Shown: positions 54,523 through 63,618 of the stretch, piece by piece | Layout of the letters: every line of letters begins with the position of its first letter | Numbering within the stretch: position 1 is the first letter of the stretch | Made by a program: the position numbers and the translations under genes | Origin: Sphingomonas phyllosphaerae FA2 | GTDB taxonomy: Bacteria > Pseudomonadota > Alphaproteobacteria > Sphingomonadales > Sphingomonadaceae | Direction: 5' to 3' | Assembly: GCF_000427645.1 (NCBI RefSeq) | Contig: NZ_KE386571.1 | Coordinates: 1,167,676 to 1,231,675, forward strand | DNA length: 64,000 nt | Notes under the pieces: generated by a model | Databases searched by the model: none | Seen by the model: only the letters and a program-made list of their open reading frames with translations | Told to the model about the DNA's origin: nothing

Positions 54523-54556
54523 AGAAGCGGGGCCCCGGATCAAGTCCGGGGCGACG
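54523..54556. repeat. Half family B repeat (single GC-type arm, 34 bp)
   Basis: AGAAGCGGGGCCCCGGATCA and the following bases match the right arm of the complete family B element at 23416; no facing arm is present. It lies 5 bp from the alaS stop and 45 bp from the family A copy. Confidence 0.85.
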
Positions 54557-54561
54557 TAGCC

Positions 54562-57225
54562 TCAAGCGGCGACGGTACGCGCTTCCAGCGCGGCGCGGAT
54601 CGCGGCGATCGCGTCGGCGGCCTTTTCGCCATCGGGACCACCGCCTTGTGCCATGTCCGGGCGACCGCCGCCGCCCTGCCCGCCAAGAACCGCCACCGCC
54701 TGTCGCAGCAGGTCGACCGCGCTGATCTGACCCGCCAGATCGGCGGTGACGCCGACCGCGACCGAGGCGCGGCCATCGTTGACCGCGACCAATGCCGCGA
54801 CGCCCGAGCCGACGCGCGCCTTGGCATCGTCGACCGCGCCGCGCAGGCCCTTGGCCTCGAACCCGTCGAGCACCTGACCGACGAAGCCGACGCCGCCGAC
54901 CGTCTCGGGGCCCGCCGCCGCACCACCGCTGCCGCCGCCGAGCGCCAGCGCCTTTTTCGCCTCGGCCAGTTCGCGCTCGAGCCGGCGGCGATCCTCGACC
55001 AGCGCCGCGACGCGCGCGGGCACTTCGTCGGGCGACGCCTTGAGCGTCGCCGCCGCCTCGCGCAGCTTTTCGTCGCGCGCGTTGAGCCATTGGCGCGCCG
55101 CCTCGCCGGTCAGCGCCTCGACGCGCCGGACCCCCGAGGACACCGCGCTCTCACCGACGATCTTGAACACGCCGATGTCGCCGAGCGCGCGGACATGCGT
55201 ACCGCCGCACAATTCGATCGAATAGGTTTTGCCGTCGTCTTCGGTGCCCATCGACACGACGCGCACCTCGTCGCCGTATTTCTCGCCAAACAGCGCCATC
55301 GCACCCTCGGCGATCGCCTCGTCGGGGGTCATCAGCCGCGTCTCGACGCTGCCGTTGCGGCGAATCTGCGCGTTGACCGCGCGTTCGGCCTCGGCGAGTT
55401 CGTCAGCGGTCATTGCGCTGTTGTGCGAGACGTCGAAGCGCAGCCGCTCGGGCGCGACCAGCGAGCCCTTTTGCGCGACATGCGTGCCGATCTTCTGGCG
55501 CAGCGCCTCGTGAAGCAAGTGGGTGGCGGAGTGGTTGGCGCGGATCGCGGCACGACGCGCGACATCGATCGCCAGCTTGACGGTATCGCCGACCTTCAGC
55601 GCGCCCGCAGCGATCGTCGCATGGTGGACGAACAATTTGCCGAGCTGTTTCGAGGTTTCGGCAACGTCGGCGTGGAAGCCATTGTCGCTGCTGATGATCC
55701 CTGCGTCACCGACCTGTCCGCCGCTCTCGCCGTAGAAGGGCGTCTGGTTGACGATCACGTCGACGGTGTCGCCGGTCGCTGCGTGATCGACACGCTTGCC
55801 GTCCTTGACCAGCGCGAGCACCACGCCTTCGCCGACGTCGCTGCTGTAGCCGGTGAACTCGGTCGCGCCGACTTCCTCGACCAGATCGAACCACAGATCG
55901 TCCGATGCCTTTGCGCCCGAGCCCTTCCATGCGGCGCGCGCGGCGCGCTTCTGTTCGGCCATCGCGGCGTCGAAGCCGGCGCGGTCGACCTTGAAGTCCT
56001 GCGCGCGCAGCGCGTCTTCGGTCAGGTCGTAGGGGAAGCCGTAGGTGTCATAGAGGCGGAAGGCCGTGTCGCCGGACAGCGTGTCGCCCGGCTTCATCCC
56101 CGTCGTCGCATCGTCGAGCAGCCGCAGCCCCTTGTCGAGCGTCTGGCGGAATCGCGTCTCCTCCTGCCGCAACGTCGCCTCGATCAGCGGCTGGGCGCGG
56201 ATCAGTTCGGGATAGGCGACGCCCATCTCGGCGACGAGCGCCGGGACCAGCCGGTGCATCAGCGGCTCCTTCGCGCCGAGCAGATGCGCGTGGCGCATCG
56301 CGCGACGCATGATCCGGCGCAGCACATAGCCGCGGCCTTCGTTGGCGGGCAGCACGCCATCGGCGACGAGGAAGCCCGAGCAGCGCAGGTGATCCGCGAT
56401 CACGCGGTGGCTCGCCTGATTGTCGCCGGTGGTGTGCGTGTGCGTCAGCGCGCCGGAGGCGGCGATTAGCGCCTTGAACGTGTCGGTGTCATAATTGTCG
56501 GTGACGCCCTGCAGCACCGCCGCGACGCGCTCCAGCCCCATGCCGGTGTCGATCGAGGGGCGCGGCAGATCGCCGACGATCGCATCGGCCTCCTGCACAT
56601 GCTGCATGAACACGAGGTTCCAGATCTCGACGAAACGGTCGCCGTCTTCATCCGGGCTGCCCGGGGGGCCACCGGGGATATGCTCGCCGTGATCGTAGAA
56701 GATTTCCGAGCACGGGCCGCACGGACCATCCGAGCCCATCGCCCAGAAATTGTCCTTGGTCGGGATGCGGATGATGCGATGTTCGGGAAGCCCGGCGATC
56801 TTCTTCCACAGCTCGAACGCCTGATCGTCGGTGTGGAAGACGGTGGCGGTCAATTTGTCCGCCGGCAGCCCCCATTCCTTCGTCAGCAGCGTCCAGGCGT
56901 GGGTGATCGCCTGTTCCTTGAAATAGTCGCCGAAGCTGAAATTCCCCAGCATCTCGAAGAAGGTATGGTGGCGCGCGGTGTAGCCGACATTGTCGAGATC
57001 GTTGTGCTTGCCGCCGGCGCGGACGCATTTCTGCGACGACGTCGCCGTGCTGTAGGGCCGCGTCTCCAGCCCGGTGAAGACGTTCTTGAACGGCACCATG
57101 CCCGCGTTGACGAACATCAGCGTCGGATCGTTCTGCGGCACCAGCGGCGCCGAGGGCACGATCTGGTGCCCGGCCGAACCGAAATAGTCGAGGAACGAGC
57201 GGCGAATGTCGTTGGTAGCGGTCAT
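54562..57225 (-). CDS. alaS: Alanyl-tRNA synthetase
   Basis: Class II synthetase. The 887-residue protein has the N-terminal catalytic core ([49 protein letters not shown]), the editing domain with zinc ligands in [13 protein letters not shown] and [14 protein letters not shown], and the C-terminal DHHA1-type domain ([10 protein letters not shown], about residues 855-864). Length is normal. It is monocistronic in this window and diverges from the PEP-CTERM gene. Confidence 0.97.
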   Translation of the reverse strand: MTATNDIRRSFLDYFGSAGHQIVPSAPLVPQNDPTLMFVNAGMVPFKNVFTGLETRPYSTATSSQKCVRAGGKHNDLDNVGYTARHHTFFEMLGNFSFGDYFKEQAITHAWTLLTKEWGLPADKLTATVFHTDDQAFELWKKIAGLPEHRIIRIPTKDNFWAMGSDGPCGPCSEIFYDHGEHIPGGPPGSPDEDGDRFVEIWNLVFMQHVQEADAIVGDLPRPSIDTGMGLERVAAVLQGVTDNYDTDTFKALIAASGALTHTHTTGDNQASHRVIADHLRCSGFLVADGVLPANEGRGYVLRRIMRRAMRHAHLLGAKEPLMHRLVPALVAEMGVAYPELIRAQPLIEATLRQEETRFRQTLDKGLRLLDDATTGMKPGDTLSGDTAFRLYDTYGFPYDLTEDALRAQDFKVDRAGFDAAMAEQKRAARAAWKGSGAKASDDLWFDLVEEVGATEFTGYSSDVGEGVVLALVKDGKRVDHAATGDTVDVIVNQTPFYGESGGQVGDAGIISSDNGFHADVAETSKQLGKLFVHHATIAAGALKVGDTVKLAIDVARRAAIRANHSATHLLHEALRQKIGTHVAQKGSLVAPERLRFDVSHNSAMTADELAEAERAVNAQIRRNGSVETRLMTPDEAIAEGAMALFGEKYGDEVRVVSMGTEDDGKTYSIELCGGTHVRALGDIGVFKIVGESAVSSGVRRVEALTGEAARQWLNARDEKLREAAATLKASPDEVPARVAALVEDRRRLERELAEAKKALALGGGSGGAAAGPETVGGVGFVGQVLDGFEAKGLRGAVDDAKARVGSGVAALVAVNDGRASVAVGVTADLAGQISAVDLLRQAVAVLGGQGGGGRPDMAQGGGPDGEKAADAIAAIRAALEARTVAA

Positions 57226-57366
57226 GGCGCTCGACTTAATCCGCGAACGGCGCGCTGCCTAGGCCCCCAGCGTGCGCAACGGCTCGTCGCGCGAGGGACG
57301 GTCGCGCGGTTGTTACCGTCACCTATGTATGCGAAGCCGCCTGCCGACGATTCGGGGGTAAGCTGA

Positions 57367-58083
57367 ATGAAGCATTTACTGACGCTTGCCGCGATTGCGG
57401 CGGCGACGCTCGCGAATGGCGCGACGGCGGCGACGCTGATCCAGTTCGACAGCGAACAGGGCGCCTCCCGCGGCTTCGACGCATTCGACAGCCGCACGGG
57501 CACGCTGAACGCGGTCACGTTGACGGTCAAGCTTGCGAAGACGCGCGGCTGGGCCGTCGGGGCGCCGAGCGGCAGCGCTTCCACCGCGAACGTCTCGTGG
57601 ACCATCGCCGGCAACTGGCGTCTCGGGTCGAACAACAATGCGCTCGGTGAGCCGCTCGTGGCGCTGAACGGATCGGGGAGCGCCGTCGTGCCGCTCGACC
57701 GGAGCGACGGCGACTATGATTTCGGCTTCTTCGGGGTCACCGCGACCGGCGCGGCAACCTTCCAGTTCGATCCGGCGCAGTTCCTCAATCGGCGGATCAC
57801 GTTCAACGGCTACGATCTGGGGCAGACGGTCGGGTCGGGCGACACCAGCTTCACCGGGATCCCTGCGGGCGGCACCATCAACCAGCTCCGGGGCGGGTGC
57901 ATCGTCGACAATGGCAATGCCAGCGCGCCGGGTGAGGATTTCTGCGGCAGCGCGAGTTACACGCTGACCTACGATTACACCCCGGCAGTGCCGGAGCCCG
58001 GCACCTGGGCGCTGATGATCGCCGGGTTCGCCGCCACGGGGGCCGCGCTGCGTCGCCGCCGCCGGACGCTGGCCGTCGGCTGA
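57367..58083 (+). CDS. PEPxxWA-CTERM sorting domain protein
   Basis: 238 residues: signal peptide (MKHLLTLAAIAAATLANGATA), a beta-rich domain with two cysteines (about 178 and 193), and a C-terminal VPEPGTWALMIAGFAATGAA followed by RRRRR, the PEP-CTERM tripartite signal in the PEPxxWA variant typical of sphingomonads. Such proteins are processed by exosortase and exported with exopolysaccharide; no exosortase gene is in the window. It ends 3 bp from the convergent M24 peptidase gene. Confidence 0.88.
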   Translation: MKHLLTLAAIAAATLANGATAATLIQFDSEQGASRGFDAFDSRTGTLNAVTLTVKLAKTRGWAVGAPSGSASTANVSWTIAGNWRLGSNNNALGEPLVALNGSGSAVVPLDRSDGDYDFGFFGVTATGAATFQFDPAQFLNRRITFNGYDLGQTVGSGDTSFTGIPAGGTINQLRGGCIVDNGNASAPGEDFCGSASYTLTYDYTPAVPEPGTWALMIAGFAATGAALRRRRRTLAVG

Positions 58084-58086
58084 CGC

Positions 58087-59343
58087 TCAGACCGGGCGGT
58101 CGAGCGAGGCCGGCGGGGTGCTGAACCACGCCGGCCCGCTGTCCGTCATGTGGAAGCAGTCCTCCAGCCGCACGCCGAATTTGCCGGGCAGGTAGAGGCC
58201 GGGCTCGTCCGAGAAGCACATGCCGGCGGCGAGCGCGGTGCTTTCGCCGTGGACGAGGTTGACCGGTTCGTGCCCGTCCATCCCGATTCCGTGTCCGGTG
58301 CGATGCGACAGGCCAGGCAGCCGATAGCCCGGACCATAGCCGAGCGTCTCGTAATACCCGCGCACCGCGTCGTCGATCGTGCCGGCCGCCACCCCGATCC
58401 GCGCCGCGCGGAATGCAAGCGCCTGTGCGGCCTTCACCCGATCCCAGACCGTGCGTTGCTCGGCGGTGGCCGCGCCGTGCACCCAGGTGCGCGACACGTC
58501 GGATTGATAGCCCTGCACGGTGCAGCCGCAGTCCATCAGGACGACCTGCCCGTCGGCGAGGCGGATCACCTCGCGGCTGCCGTGCGGCAGCGCCGCGGCC
58601 GGACCGATCAGCGCCATCGAGAATTCGGGGTCGCCACCAAGCTTTCGAGTCGCCGCGGTCATCAGCGCGCCGATCTGCGCGCCGGTCATTCCCGCCTCGA
58701 CGCGCGGATGCGTCCAGCGATAGGCGGCGATCGTCACATCGGTAGCGCATTGCATCAGCGCGATCTCGGCCGGCGTCTTGATCATGCGGCACCCGCGGAC
58801 GACCGGGTTGGCGCTGACCAGCTTCGCGCCGGGTAGCGCGTGCGCCAGCCCATCGAACGCGAAGAAGCGCGCACTTTCCTCGATGCCAATCGTGCGGCCC
58901 GCCAATTTGCGGTCGCGCAGGAAGCCGGCCACGACCTTGAGCGGATCCTCGTCCTCCTGCCACACGCGCACCTCTGCGGGGACGGCAAGCGTCTGGCGGA
59001 CCGAGGGTTCCTCGAAGAAGGGCGTGACGATGCAGGGATCGCCCTCGACCGGGATCACCGCCGCGGTCAGCCGCTCGCTGCGATGCCAGACGACACCCGT
59101 GAAGTAGATCAGGCTCGATCCCGGCTCGATCAGCACCGCCGCGATCCCGTGCGCCTTCATCAAGGCCTGCGCGCGCGCCAGCCGCCGCGCGCGCTCCGCC
59201 GCGCCGATCGGCACCGCGCCGCCGGTCAGATCCGACAGGCCAGCAAGATCGGGCTCGGCGGCACGCACGATCGAGGTGGCGAGCACGGCAGCGGCACCGC
59301 CCAGAACGGCGCGGCGCGAAGGGCGGGAGTGGGCGAGGAACAT
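58087..59343 (-). CDS. Exported M24 family (Xaa-Pro) peptidase
   Basis: 418 residues with a twin-arginine signal (HSRPSRRAVLGGAAAVLATSIVRA). The creatinase-like N-terminal domain is followed by the pita-bread catalytic domain with all five metal ligands visible: Asp in VLMDCGC, Asp in GYQSDVSRTW, His in GHGIGMDGHEP, Glu in FSDEPGLYL and Glu in VRLEDCFHM. Tat export means the metal is loaded in the cytoplasm. The same frame remains open for 450 codons upstream of ATG 59343, but that stretch is antisense to the symporter gene and not protein. Confidence 0.9.
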   Translation of the reverse strand: MFLAHSRPSRRAVLGGAAAVLATSIVRAAEPDLAGLSDLTGGAVPIGAAERARRLARAQALMKAHGIAAVLIEPGSSLIYFTGVVWHRSERLTAAVIPVEGDPCIVTPFFEEPSVRQTLAVPAEVRVWQEDEDPLKVVAGFLRDRKLAGRTIGIEESARFFAFDGLAHALPGAKLVSANPVVRGCRMIKTPAEIALMQCATDVTIAAYRWTHPRVEAGMTGAQIGALMTAATRKLGGDPEFSMALIGPAAALPHGSREVIRLADGQVVLMDCGCTVQGYQSDVSRTWVHGAATAEQRTVWDRVKAAQALAFRAARIGVAAGTIDDAVRGYYETLGYGPGYRLPGLSHRTGHGIGMDGHEPVNLVHGESTALAAGMCFSDEPGLYLPGKFGVRLEDCFHMTDSGPAWFSTPPASLDRPV

Positions 59344-59415
59344 GGTTGCGAACGATACGGTGCTTGACCGAGCCGCCGCAATCCCCTTCCCTGTCGGCAC
59401 AATTGGGAGCGATGA

Positions 59416-60738
59416 ATGGCCAAGCGGCTGACTCTGTATATCCTTGGCGGGCTGGTGCTCGGGCTGATCGTCGGGCTGGTGCTCAACAGCTGGCTCGACG
59501 ACGGCTCGCCCGCCGCGCAGGTGCGGCTGACCGAGATTGCGGGTTATTTCTCGATCCTGACCAGCATCTTCCTGCGGCTCATCAAGATGATCATCGCGCC
59601 GCTCGTCTTCGCGACCTTGGTGTCGGGGATCGCGCAGATGGGCGATACCGCCGCGCTTGGGCGGATCGGCGCGCGTAGCCTCGCGTGGTTCATCACCGCC
59701 AGCCTGTTGTCGCTGACTTTGGGTCTCGTGATGGTCAACCTGCTGAAGCCCGGCGTCGGGATCGGGCTGCCGCTGCCGCCCGCGGGCGAGGCGACGGGGC
59801 TGGCGACCGCCGCGTTCAACCTGAAGGACTTCTTCACGCATATCGTCCCCGCCTCGATGGTGGATGCGATGGCGAAGAACGAGATCCTGCAGATCGTCGT
59901 GATGTCGGTGTTCGTCGGGGTCGCGATCACCGCGGTCGGTGAAAAGGCCGCGCCTTTGGTGAAGGCGATCGACGCGCTGGTGCACGTCATGCTGCGGGTC
60001 ACCGATTATGTGATGCGCGTGGCACCGGTCGCGGTGTTCGCGGCGGTAGCGGGAACGCTGACCGAGCGCGGGCCGGCGGTGATCGGGCAGCTCGCGTACT
60101 TCATGGGCAGCTTCTACCTGACCTTGCTGGTGCTGTGGGCGGTGCTGCTGGGGATCGGCTTCCTGTTCATCGGTGCCCGCATCCGCGAGTTGATCCGTTA
60201 CGTGCGCGAGCCGTTGCTGGTCGCGTTCTCGACCGCCTCGTCGGAGGCGGCGTACCCGCGGATGCTGGAAGCGCTCGACCGCTTCGGCGTGCCGCCGCGG
60301 ATCGCCAGCTTCGTGCTGCCGCTCGGTTATTCGTTCAATCTCGACGGATCGATGATCTACATGACCTTCGCGTCGATCTTCATCGCGCAGGCGTACGGCA
60401 TCGACATGTCGCTGGGGCAGATGATCACGATGCTGCTGGTGCTGATGGTCACGTCGAAGGGGATCGCGGGCGTACCGCGCGCCAGTCTGGTGGTGATCGC
60501 GGCGACCCTGCCGATGTTCAAGCTGCCCGAGGCGGGGTTGTTGCTGGTGCTGGCGATCGATCATTTCCTCGACATGGGGCGCACCGCAACGAACGTGATC
60601 GGCAATGCGGTGGCGAGCGCGGTGATCGCGAAATGGGAGGGCGGGCTCGACCCGCGCGAATCGCCGGTGATCGCGGGAGCCGCGGCGCCTTCGGGGCATG
60701 GGCCGGCGCGTGAGGTGGAGAGTTTCCGGGAGGTTTAA
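59416..60738 (+). CDS. Dicarboxylate/amino acid:cation symporter (DAACS)
   Basis: 440 residues, about eight transmembrane helices and two re-entrant loops of the Glt fold. IFLRLIKMIIAPLVFATLVSGI (helix region), AFSTASSEAAYPRML (the serine-rich re-entrant loop HP1), LGYSFNLDGSMIYMTFASIFIAQ and HFLDMGRTATNVIGNAVAS are family signatures. It takes up glutamate, aspartate or C4-dicarboxylates with H+ or Na+. It diverges from the M24 gene, with 72 bp between starts. Confidence 0.93.
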   Translation: MAKRLTLYILGGLVLGLIVGLVLNSWLDDGSPAAQVRLTEIAGYFSILTSIFLRLIKMIIAPLVFATLVSGIAQMGDTAALGRIGARSLAWFITASLLSLTLGLVMVNLLKPGVGIGLPLPPAGEATGLATAAFNLKDFFTHIVPASMVDAMAKNEILQIVVMSVFVGVAITAVGEKAAPLVKAIDALVHVMLRVTDYVMRVAPVAVFAAVAGTLTERGPAVIGQLAYFMGSFYLTLLVLWAVLLGIGFLFIGARIRELIRYVREPLLVAFSTASSEAAYPRMLEALDRFGVPPRIASFVLPLGYSFNLDGSMIYMTFASIFIAQAYGIDMSLGQMITMLLVLMVTSKGIAGVPRASLVVIAATLPMFKLPEAGLLLVLAIDHFLDMGRTATNVIGNAVASAVIAKWEGGLDPRESPVIAGAAAPSGHGPAREVESFREV

Positions 60739-60766
60739 GGGTTTGGCTGCTTGCCTGCGGCCACTC

Positions 60767-60861
60767 CGTCATTCCCGCGCAGGCGGAAATCCAGAACCTC
60801 TGACGTTCAAATTCTATCGACGGACCTGCGCGTCTGGATTCCCGCCTTCGCGGGAATGACG
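60767..60861. repeat. Family D palindromic repeat (95 bp), dRS3-like
   Basis: Arms begin CGTCATTCCCGCGCAGGCGG and, facing, CGTCATTCCCGCGAAGGCGG, with two to three mismatches between them. The core ATTCCC-N8-GGGAAT is that of the Neisseria dRS3 element. It lies between the convergent symporter and comM genes. Confidence 0.88.
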
Positions 60862-60886
60862 GCGTTGATTTTACGGAGTCTGCAAG

Positions 60887-62392
60887 TCAATTCCGTGGCG
60901 GTTGGCGACGGTAGCTGAGCGCTTCGGCGATGTGGATGCGCCCGATCGTCTCCGCCACGGCGAGATCGGCGATCGTCCGCGCGACGCGAAGGATGCGCGT
61001 ATAGCCGCGCGCTGACAGCTTCATTGCCACCGCCGCCTGCGCCAGCAATTCGCGCCCCGCCGCGTCGGGTGAGGCGAAGCGTTCGAGCGTCTCTCCATCG
61101 AGTTCCGCATTCGTGCGCAGGCCGCTGTCCGCCAATCGCGTGGTCTGGATCGCCCGCGCTGCCGCAACCCGCGTTGCGACCTCCACCGAGCCCTCGGCGG
61201 GCGGCAACGTCAGGTCGACGGCGCTGACCGCCGCGACCTCGACGTGCAGATCGATGCGGTCGAGCAGTGGTCCGGACACCTTCGCCTGATAGTCGGCCGC
61301 GCATTTCGGGGCGCGGGCGCAGGCTAGCGCGGCGTCGCCGAGGTGCCCGCAGCGGCACGGGTTCATCGCCGCGATCAGCTGGACGCGTGCCGGGTAGGTG
61401 ACATGCGCATTGGCCCGCGCGACGCTGACGGTGCCGCTTTCCAGCGGCTGGCGGAGCGAATCGAGCACCGCGCGCTGGAACTCGGGCAACTCGTCGAGGA
61501 ACAGCACGCCGTGGTGCGCGAGGCTGACTTCGCCCGGCTTCACCTTCAGGCCACCGCCCGTCAGCGCCGCCATGCTCGCGGAATGATGCGGGCTGCGGAA
61601 CGGGCGCGTGCGGGTCAGCGTGCCGCCCGGCAGCGTGCCCGCGACCGACTGGACCATCGATACCTCCAGCGCCTCTGCGGGATCGAGCGGCGGGAGGATG
61701 CCGGGCAGGCACGCTGCCATCAGCGACTTGCCCGCACCCGGCGGGCCGACGAACAGCAAATTGTGCGCGCCCGCGGCGGCGATCTCCAGCGCGCGCTTGG
61801 CGACTTCCTGCCCCTTCACCTGTCGCAGATCGGGGCCGGTTCGCGCCTCCTGCACGTCGCCAGGCTTCGGCAGCGCCAGAAGGCCGTGGCCTTTCAGATG
61901 GTTGAGCAGCGCGAGCAGGTCGGGGGCGGCGATCACCTCGATGCTGCCGCTCCACGCCGCCTCGCTTCCCTGCGCGGCGGGGCAGATCAGCCCCCTGCCC
62001 GTCTCGGCGGCGTGAAGCGCGGCGAGAAGGACGCCCGGCGACGGCGCGAGCCGCCCGTCGAGGCCCAGTTCGCCGACGATGACGTAATCGGCGAGCGCCT
62101 CTGCATCGACCACGCCCATCGCCGCGAGCAACCCGAGCGCGATCGGCAGATCGAAGTGCGAGCCTTCCTTGGGCAGATCGGCGGGCGACAGGTTCACCGC
62201 AATGCGCTTGGGCGGCAATGACAAGCCCATCGCCGCGATCGCGCCGCGCACCCGCTCGCGGCTTTCACCGACTGCCTTGTCGGCCAGCCCGACGACGTTG
62301 AAGGCGGGCAGCCCGGGGATCAGCTGCACCTGCACCTCGACGCTGCGCGCCTCCAGCCCCAGATAGGCTACCGTCGATACGATCGCGACCAT
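60887..62392 (-). CDS. comM: ComM/YifB family Mg-chelatase-like AAA+ ATPase
   Basis: 501 residues. N-terminal Lon-substrate-like domain (EVQVQLIPGLPAFNVVGLADKAVGESRERVRGAI), Walker A in LFVGPPGAGKSLMA (about residue 213), Walker B in GVLFLDELPEF, RQPLESGTVSVARA and the C-terminal cysteine-rich AMNPCRCGHLGDAALACARAPKCA. ComM is a branch-migration motor for natural transformation and recombination. ATG at 62392 gives the family start; the frame is open 279 bases further without similarity. It diverges from the small membrane-protein gene at 62493. Confidence 0.94.
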   Translation of the reverse strand: MVAIVSTVAYLGLEARSVEVQVQLIPGLPAFNVVGLADKAVGESRERVRGAIAAMGLSLPPKRIAVNLSPADLPKEGSHFDLPIALGLLAAMGVVDAEALADYVIVGELGLDGRLAPSPGVLLAALHAAETGRGLICPAAQGSEAAWSGSIEVIAAPDLLALLNHLKGHGLLALPKPGDVQEARTGPDLRQVKGQEVAKRALEIAAAGAHNLLFVGPPGAGKSLMAACLPGILPPLDPAEALEVSMVQSVAGTLPGGTLTRTRPFRSPHHSASMAALTGGGLKVKPGEVSLAHHGVLFLDELPEFQRAVLDSLRQPLESGTVSVARANAHVTYPARVQLIAAMNPCRCGHLGDAALACARAPKCAADYQAKVSGPLLDRIDLHVEVAAVSAVDLTLPPAEGSVEVATRVAAARAIQTTRLADSGLRTNAELDGETLERFASPDAAGRELLAQAAVAMKLSARGYTRILRVARTIADLAVAETIGRIHIAEALSYRRQPPRN

Positions 62393-62492
62393 GTTCCCCC
62401 CCGTCCCCGCGCGCCTCATAGCGGCTTTGCAGCGCGGCGAAATGGCGAAGCGGTGACTTGCAACTGCAACACACCGGCGCCACATCGTCATC

Positions 62493-62768
62493 ATGACCCG
62501 CCGCCATCCGGCCCTGCGATATGCGCAATTGCTGCTTGGTGGGCTGTTGCTGCTACTCGCCGCGGTGATCGCGCCCTTGCCGGGGCCGGGCGGTGTGTTT
62601 CCGATGGCGGCGGGGTTGGTGCTGATCCTGCGCAACTCGCCACGCAGCCGGCTGTGGTTCGCGCGCGCCAAGCGACGCTGGCCACGAATCGGCGGGATCG
62701 TCGATGTCGCGCTCCGCCGGCGCAGTGCGCTGCGGCGGCGCGCGCGCGATCGTGCGGCGGCGCGTTGA
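62493..62768 (+). CDS. Small PGPG-motif membrane protein
   Basis: 91 residues with two hydrophobic segments (about 9-26 QLLLGGLLLLLAAVIAPL, and 32-46 GGVFPMAAGLVLILR), the motif PLPGPGG between them and a strongly basic C-terminus (RRRSALRRRARDRAAAR). The pattern is like short PGPG (YbaN/DUF454-like) membrane proteins; I cannot assign a function. No Shine-Dalgarno is visible. It sits 87 bp upstream of rpmH. Confidence 0.6.
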   Translation: MTRRHPALRYAQLLLGGLLLLLAAVIAPLPGPGGVFPMAAGLVLILRNSPRSRLWFARAKRRWPRIGGIVDVALRRRSALRRRARDRAAAR

Positions 62769-62855
62769 CTTTGGCGGCAGCCTCCCCTAACGGCGTCCTT
62801 CTTTCGGGCCGTCCGCTTGGGCGGCCCTTCGACATTCGATTTCGGGACATGAACG

Positions 62856-62990
62856 ATGAAGCGGACCTTTCAGCCGAGCAATCTGGTGCGCGCCCGCCGT
62901 CACGGCTTCCGCGCGCGGATGGCCACGGTCGGCGGCCGGGCGGTGATCCGGGCGCGTCGCGCGCGCGGTCGCAAGAAGCTGTCGGCGTAA
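62856..62990 (+). CDS. rpmH: 50S ribosomal protein L34
   Basis: 44 residues, [20 protein letters not shown] through [15 protein letters not shown], the whole conserved L34 sequence. It heads the rpmH-rnpA-yidD-yidC cluster. The start ATG at 62856 follows the alternative ATG at 62850, which is out of frame. Ribosomal protein and RNase P protein genes are co-regulated in most bacteria. Confidence 0.97.
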   Translation: MKRTFQPSNLVRARRHGFRARMATVGGRAVIRARRARGRKKLSA

Positions 62991-63013
62991 TCACGACGGA
63001 TACCCGCCCTTCC

Positions 63014-63391
63014 GTGGCTGCGGCTGCGGTCGGGCGGATGACCAGACGGCCGGAGTATCTGGCCGCGAACGCCGGGCGTCGGGTGCCGATGCCCGGCTTC
63101 GTGCTTCTGGTGCACCCGCGCGACGACGGTGACACGACGATGCGGATCGGCATCACCGTCACCAAGAAGGTCGGCAACGCGGTGGTGCGCAACCGCATCA
63201 AGCGGCGCTTTCGCGCGCTGTCGCGTGAGATCCTGCCCGATCATGGCTGGCCCGGCGCCGATCACGTATTGATCGGGCGCGAGGCGGCGCTCACCTCCGA
63301 TTATGCGGACCTGCGCGGGCATCTGGCCAAGGCGCTGGCGAAGAGCCGCAGCGTCGCGCCGGGCGGCAATCGATCACGGCCGAAACGGTGA
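63014..63391 (+). CDS. rnpA: Ribonuclease P protein component
   Basis: Protein subunit of RNase P, which trims tRNA 5' leaders. The core [26 protein letters not shown] (the RNR motif) is unmistakable. The start is uncertain: GTG at 63014 gives 125 residues and a leader of eight residues before [17 protein letters not shown], similar in length to other RnpA proteins; ATG at 63038 is the alternative. It follows rpmH by 23 bp and overlaps yidD as GTGA. Confidence 0.92.
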   Translation: MAAAAVGRMTRRPEYLAANAGRRVPMPGFVLLVHPRDDGDTTMRIGITVTKKVGNAVVRNRIKRRFRALSREILPDHGWPGADHVLIGREAALTSDYADLRGHLAKALAKSRSVAPGGNRSRPKR

Positions 63392-63600
63392 TCGCACGCG
63401 TGCTGATCCTGCTCGCACGCGGGTGGCAGCTGGGGCCGTCGGTCCTGCTACCGCCCTCGTGCCGGTTTCAGCCGTCATGTTCAGCCTATGCAATCGAGGC
63501 GCTTCGCCGCTATGGCGCGGGCAAAGGTAGTTGGCTGGCAATACGCCGGATTGCGCGGTGCCATCCCTGGGGCGGGCACGGGCACGATCCGGTGCCATAA
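63388..63600 (+). CDS. yidD: Membrane protein insertion efficiency factor YidD, GTG start
   Basis: 70 residues; [23 protein letters not shown] with three conserved cysteines, [15 protein letters not shown] at the end, and an amphipathic N-terminal helix are the YidD signature. It aids YidC-dependent insertion. GTG at 63388 overlaps the rnpA stop. Confidence 0.93.
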   Translation: MIARVLILLARGWQLGPSVLLPPSCRFQPSCSAYAIEALRRYGAGKGSWLAIRRIARCHPWGGHGHDPVP

Positions 63601-63618
63601 GGAAAGCGTGGGACGCTG

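Larger units (their letters stand above)
54231..54561. other. 331-bp gap with terminator and two repeat elements
   Basis: Contains no gene. From left to right: a GC hairpin at 54241-54259, the terminator at 54276, the family A repeat at 54401 and a half family B element at 54523, ending 5 bp from the alaS stop. Confidence 0.8.

Noticed and set aside
59344-60699. N-terminal extension of about 450 codons on the M24 peptidase frame
   Set aside because: It is exactly antisense to the symporter gene and low in complexity (His/Arg/Asp-rich); the Tat signal at ATG 59343 marks the real start.
62769-62855. Replication origin near rpmH
   Set aside because: In some bacteria rpmH is next to dnaA and oriC, but no dnaA gene, DnaA-box cluster or AT-rich unwinding region is visible; alphaproteobacterial origins usually lie elsewhere.
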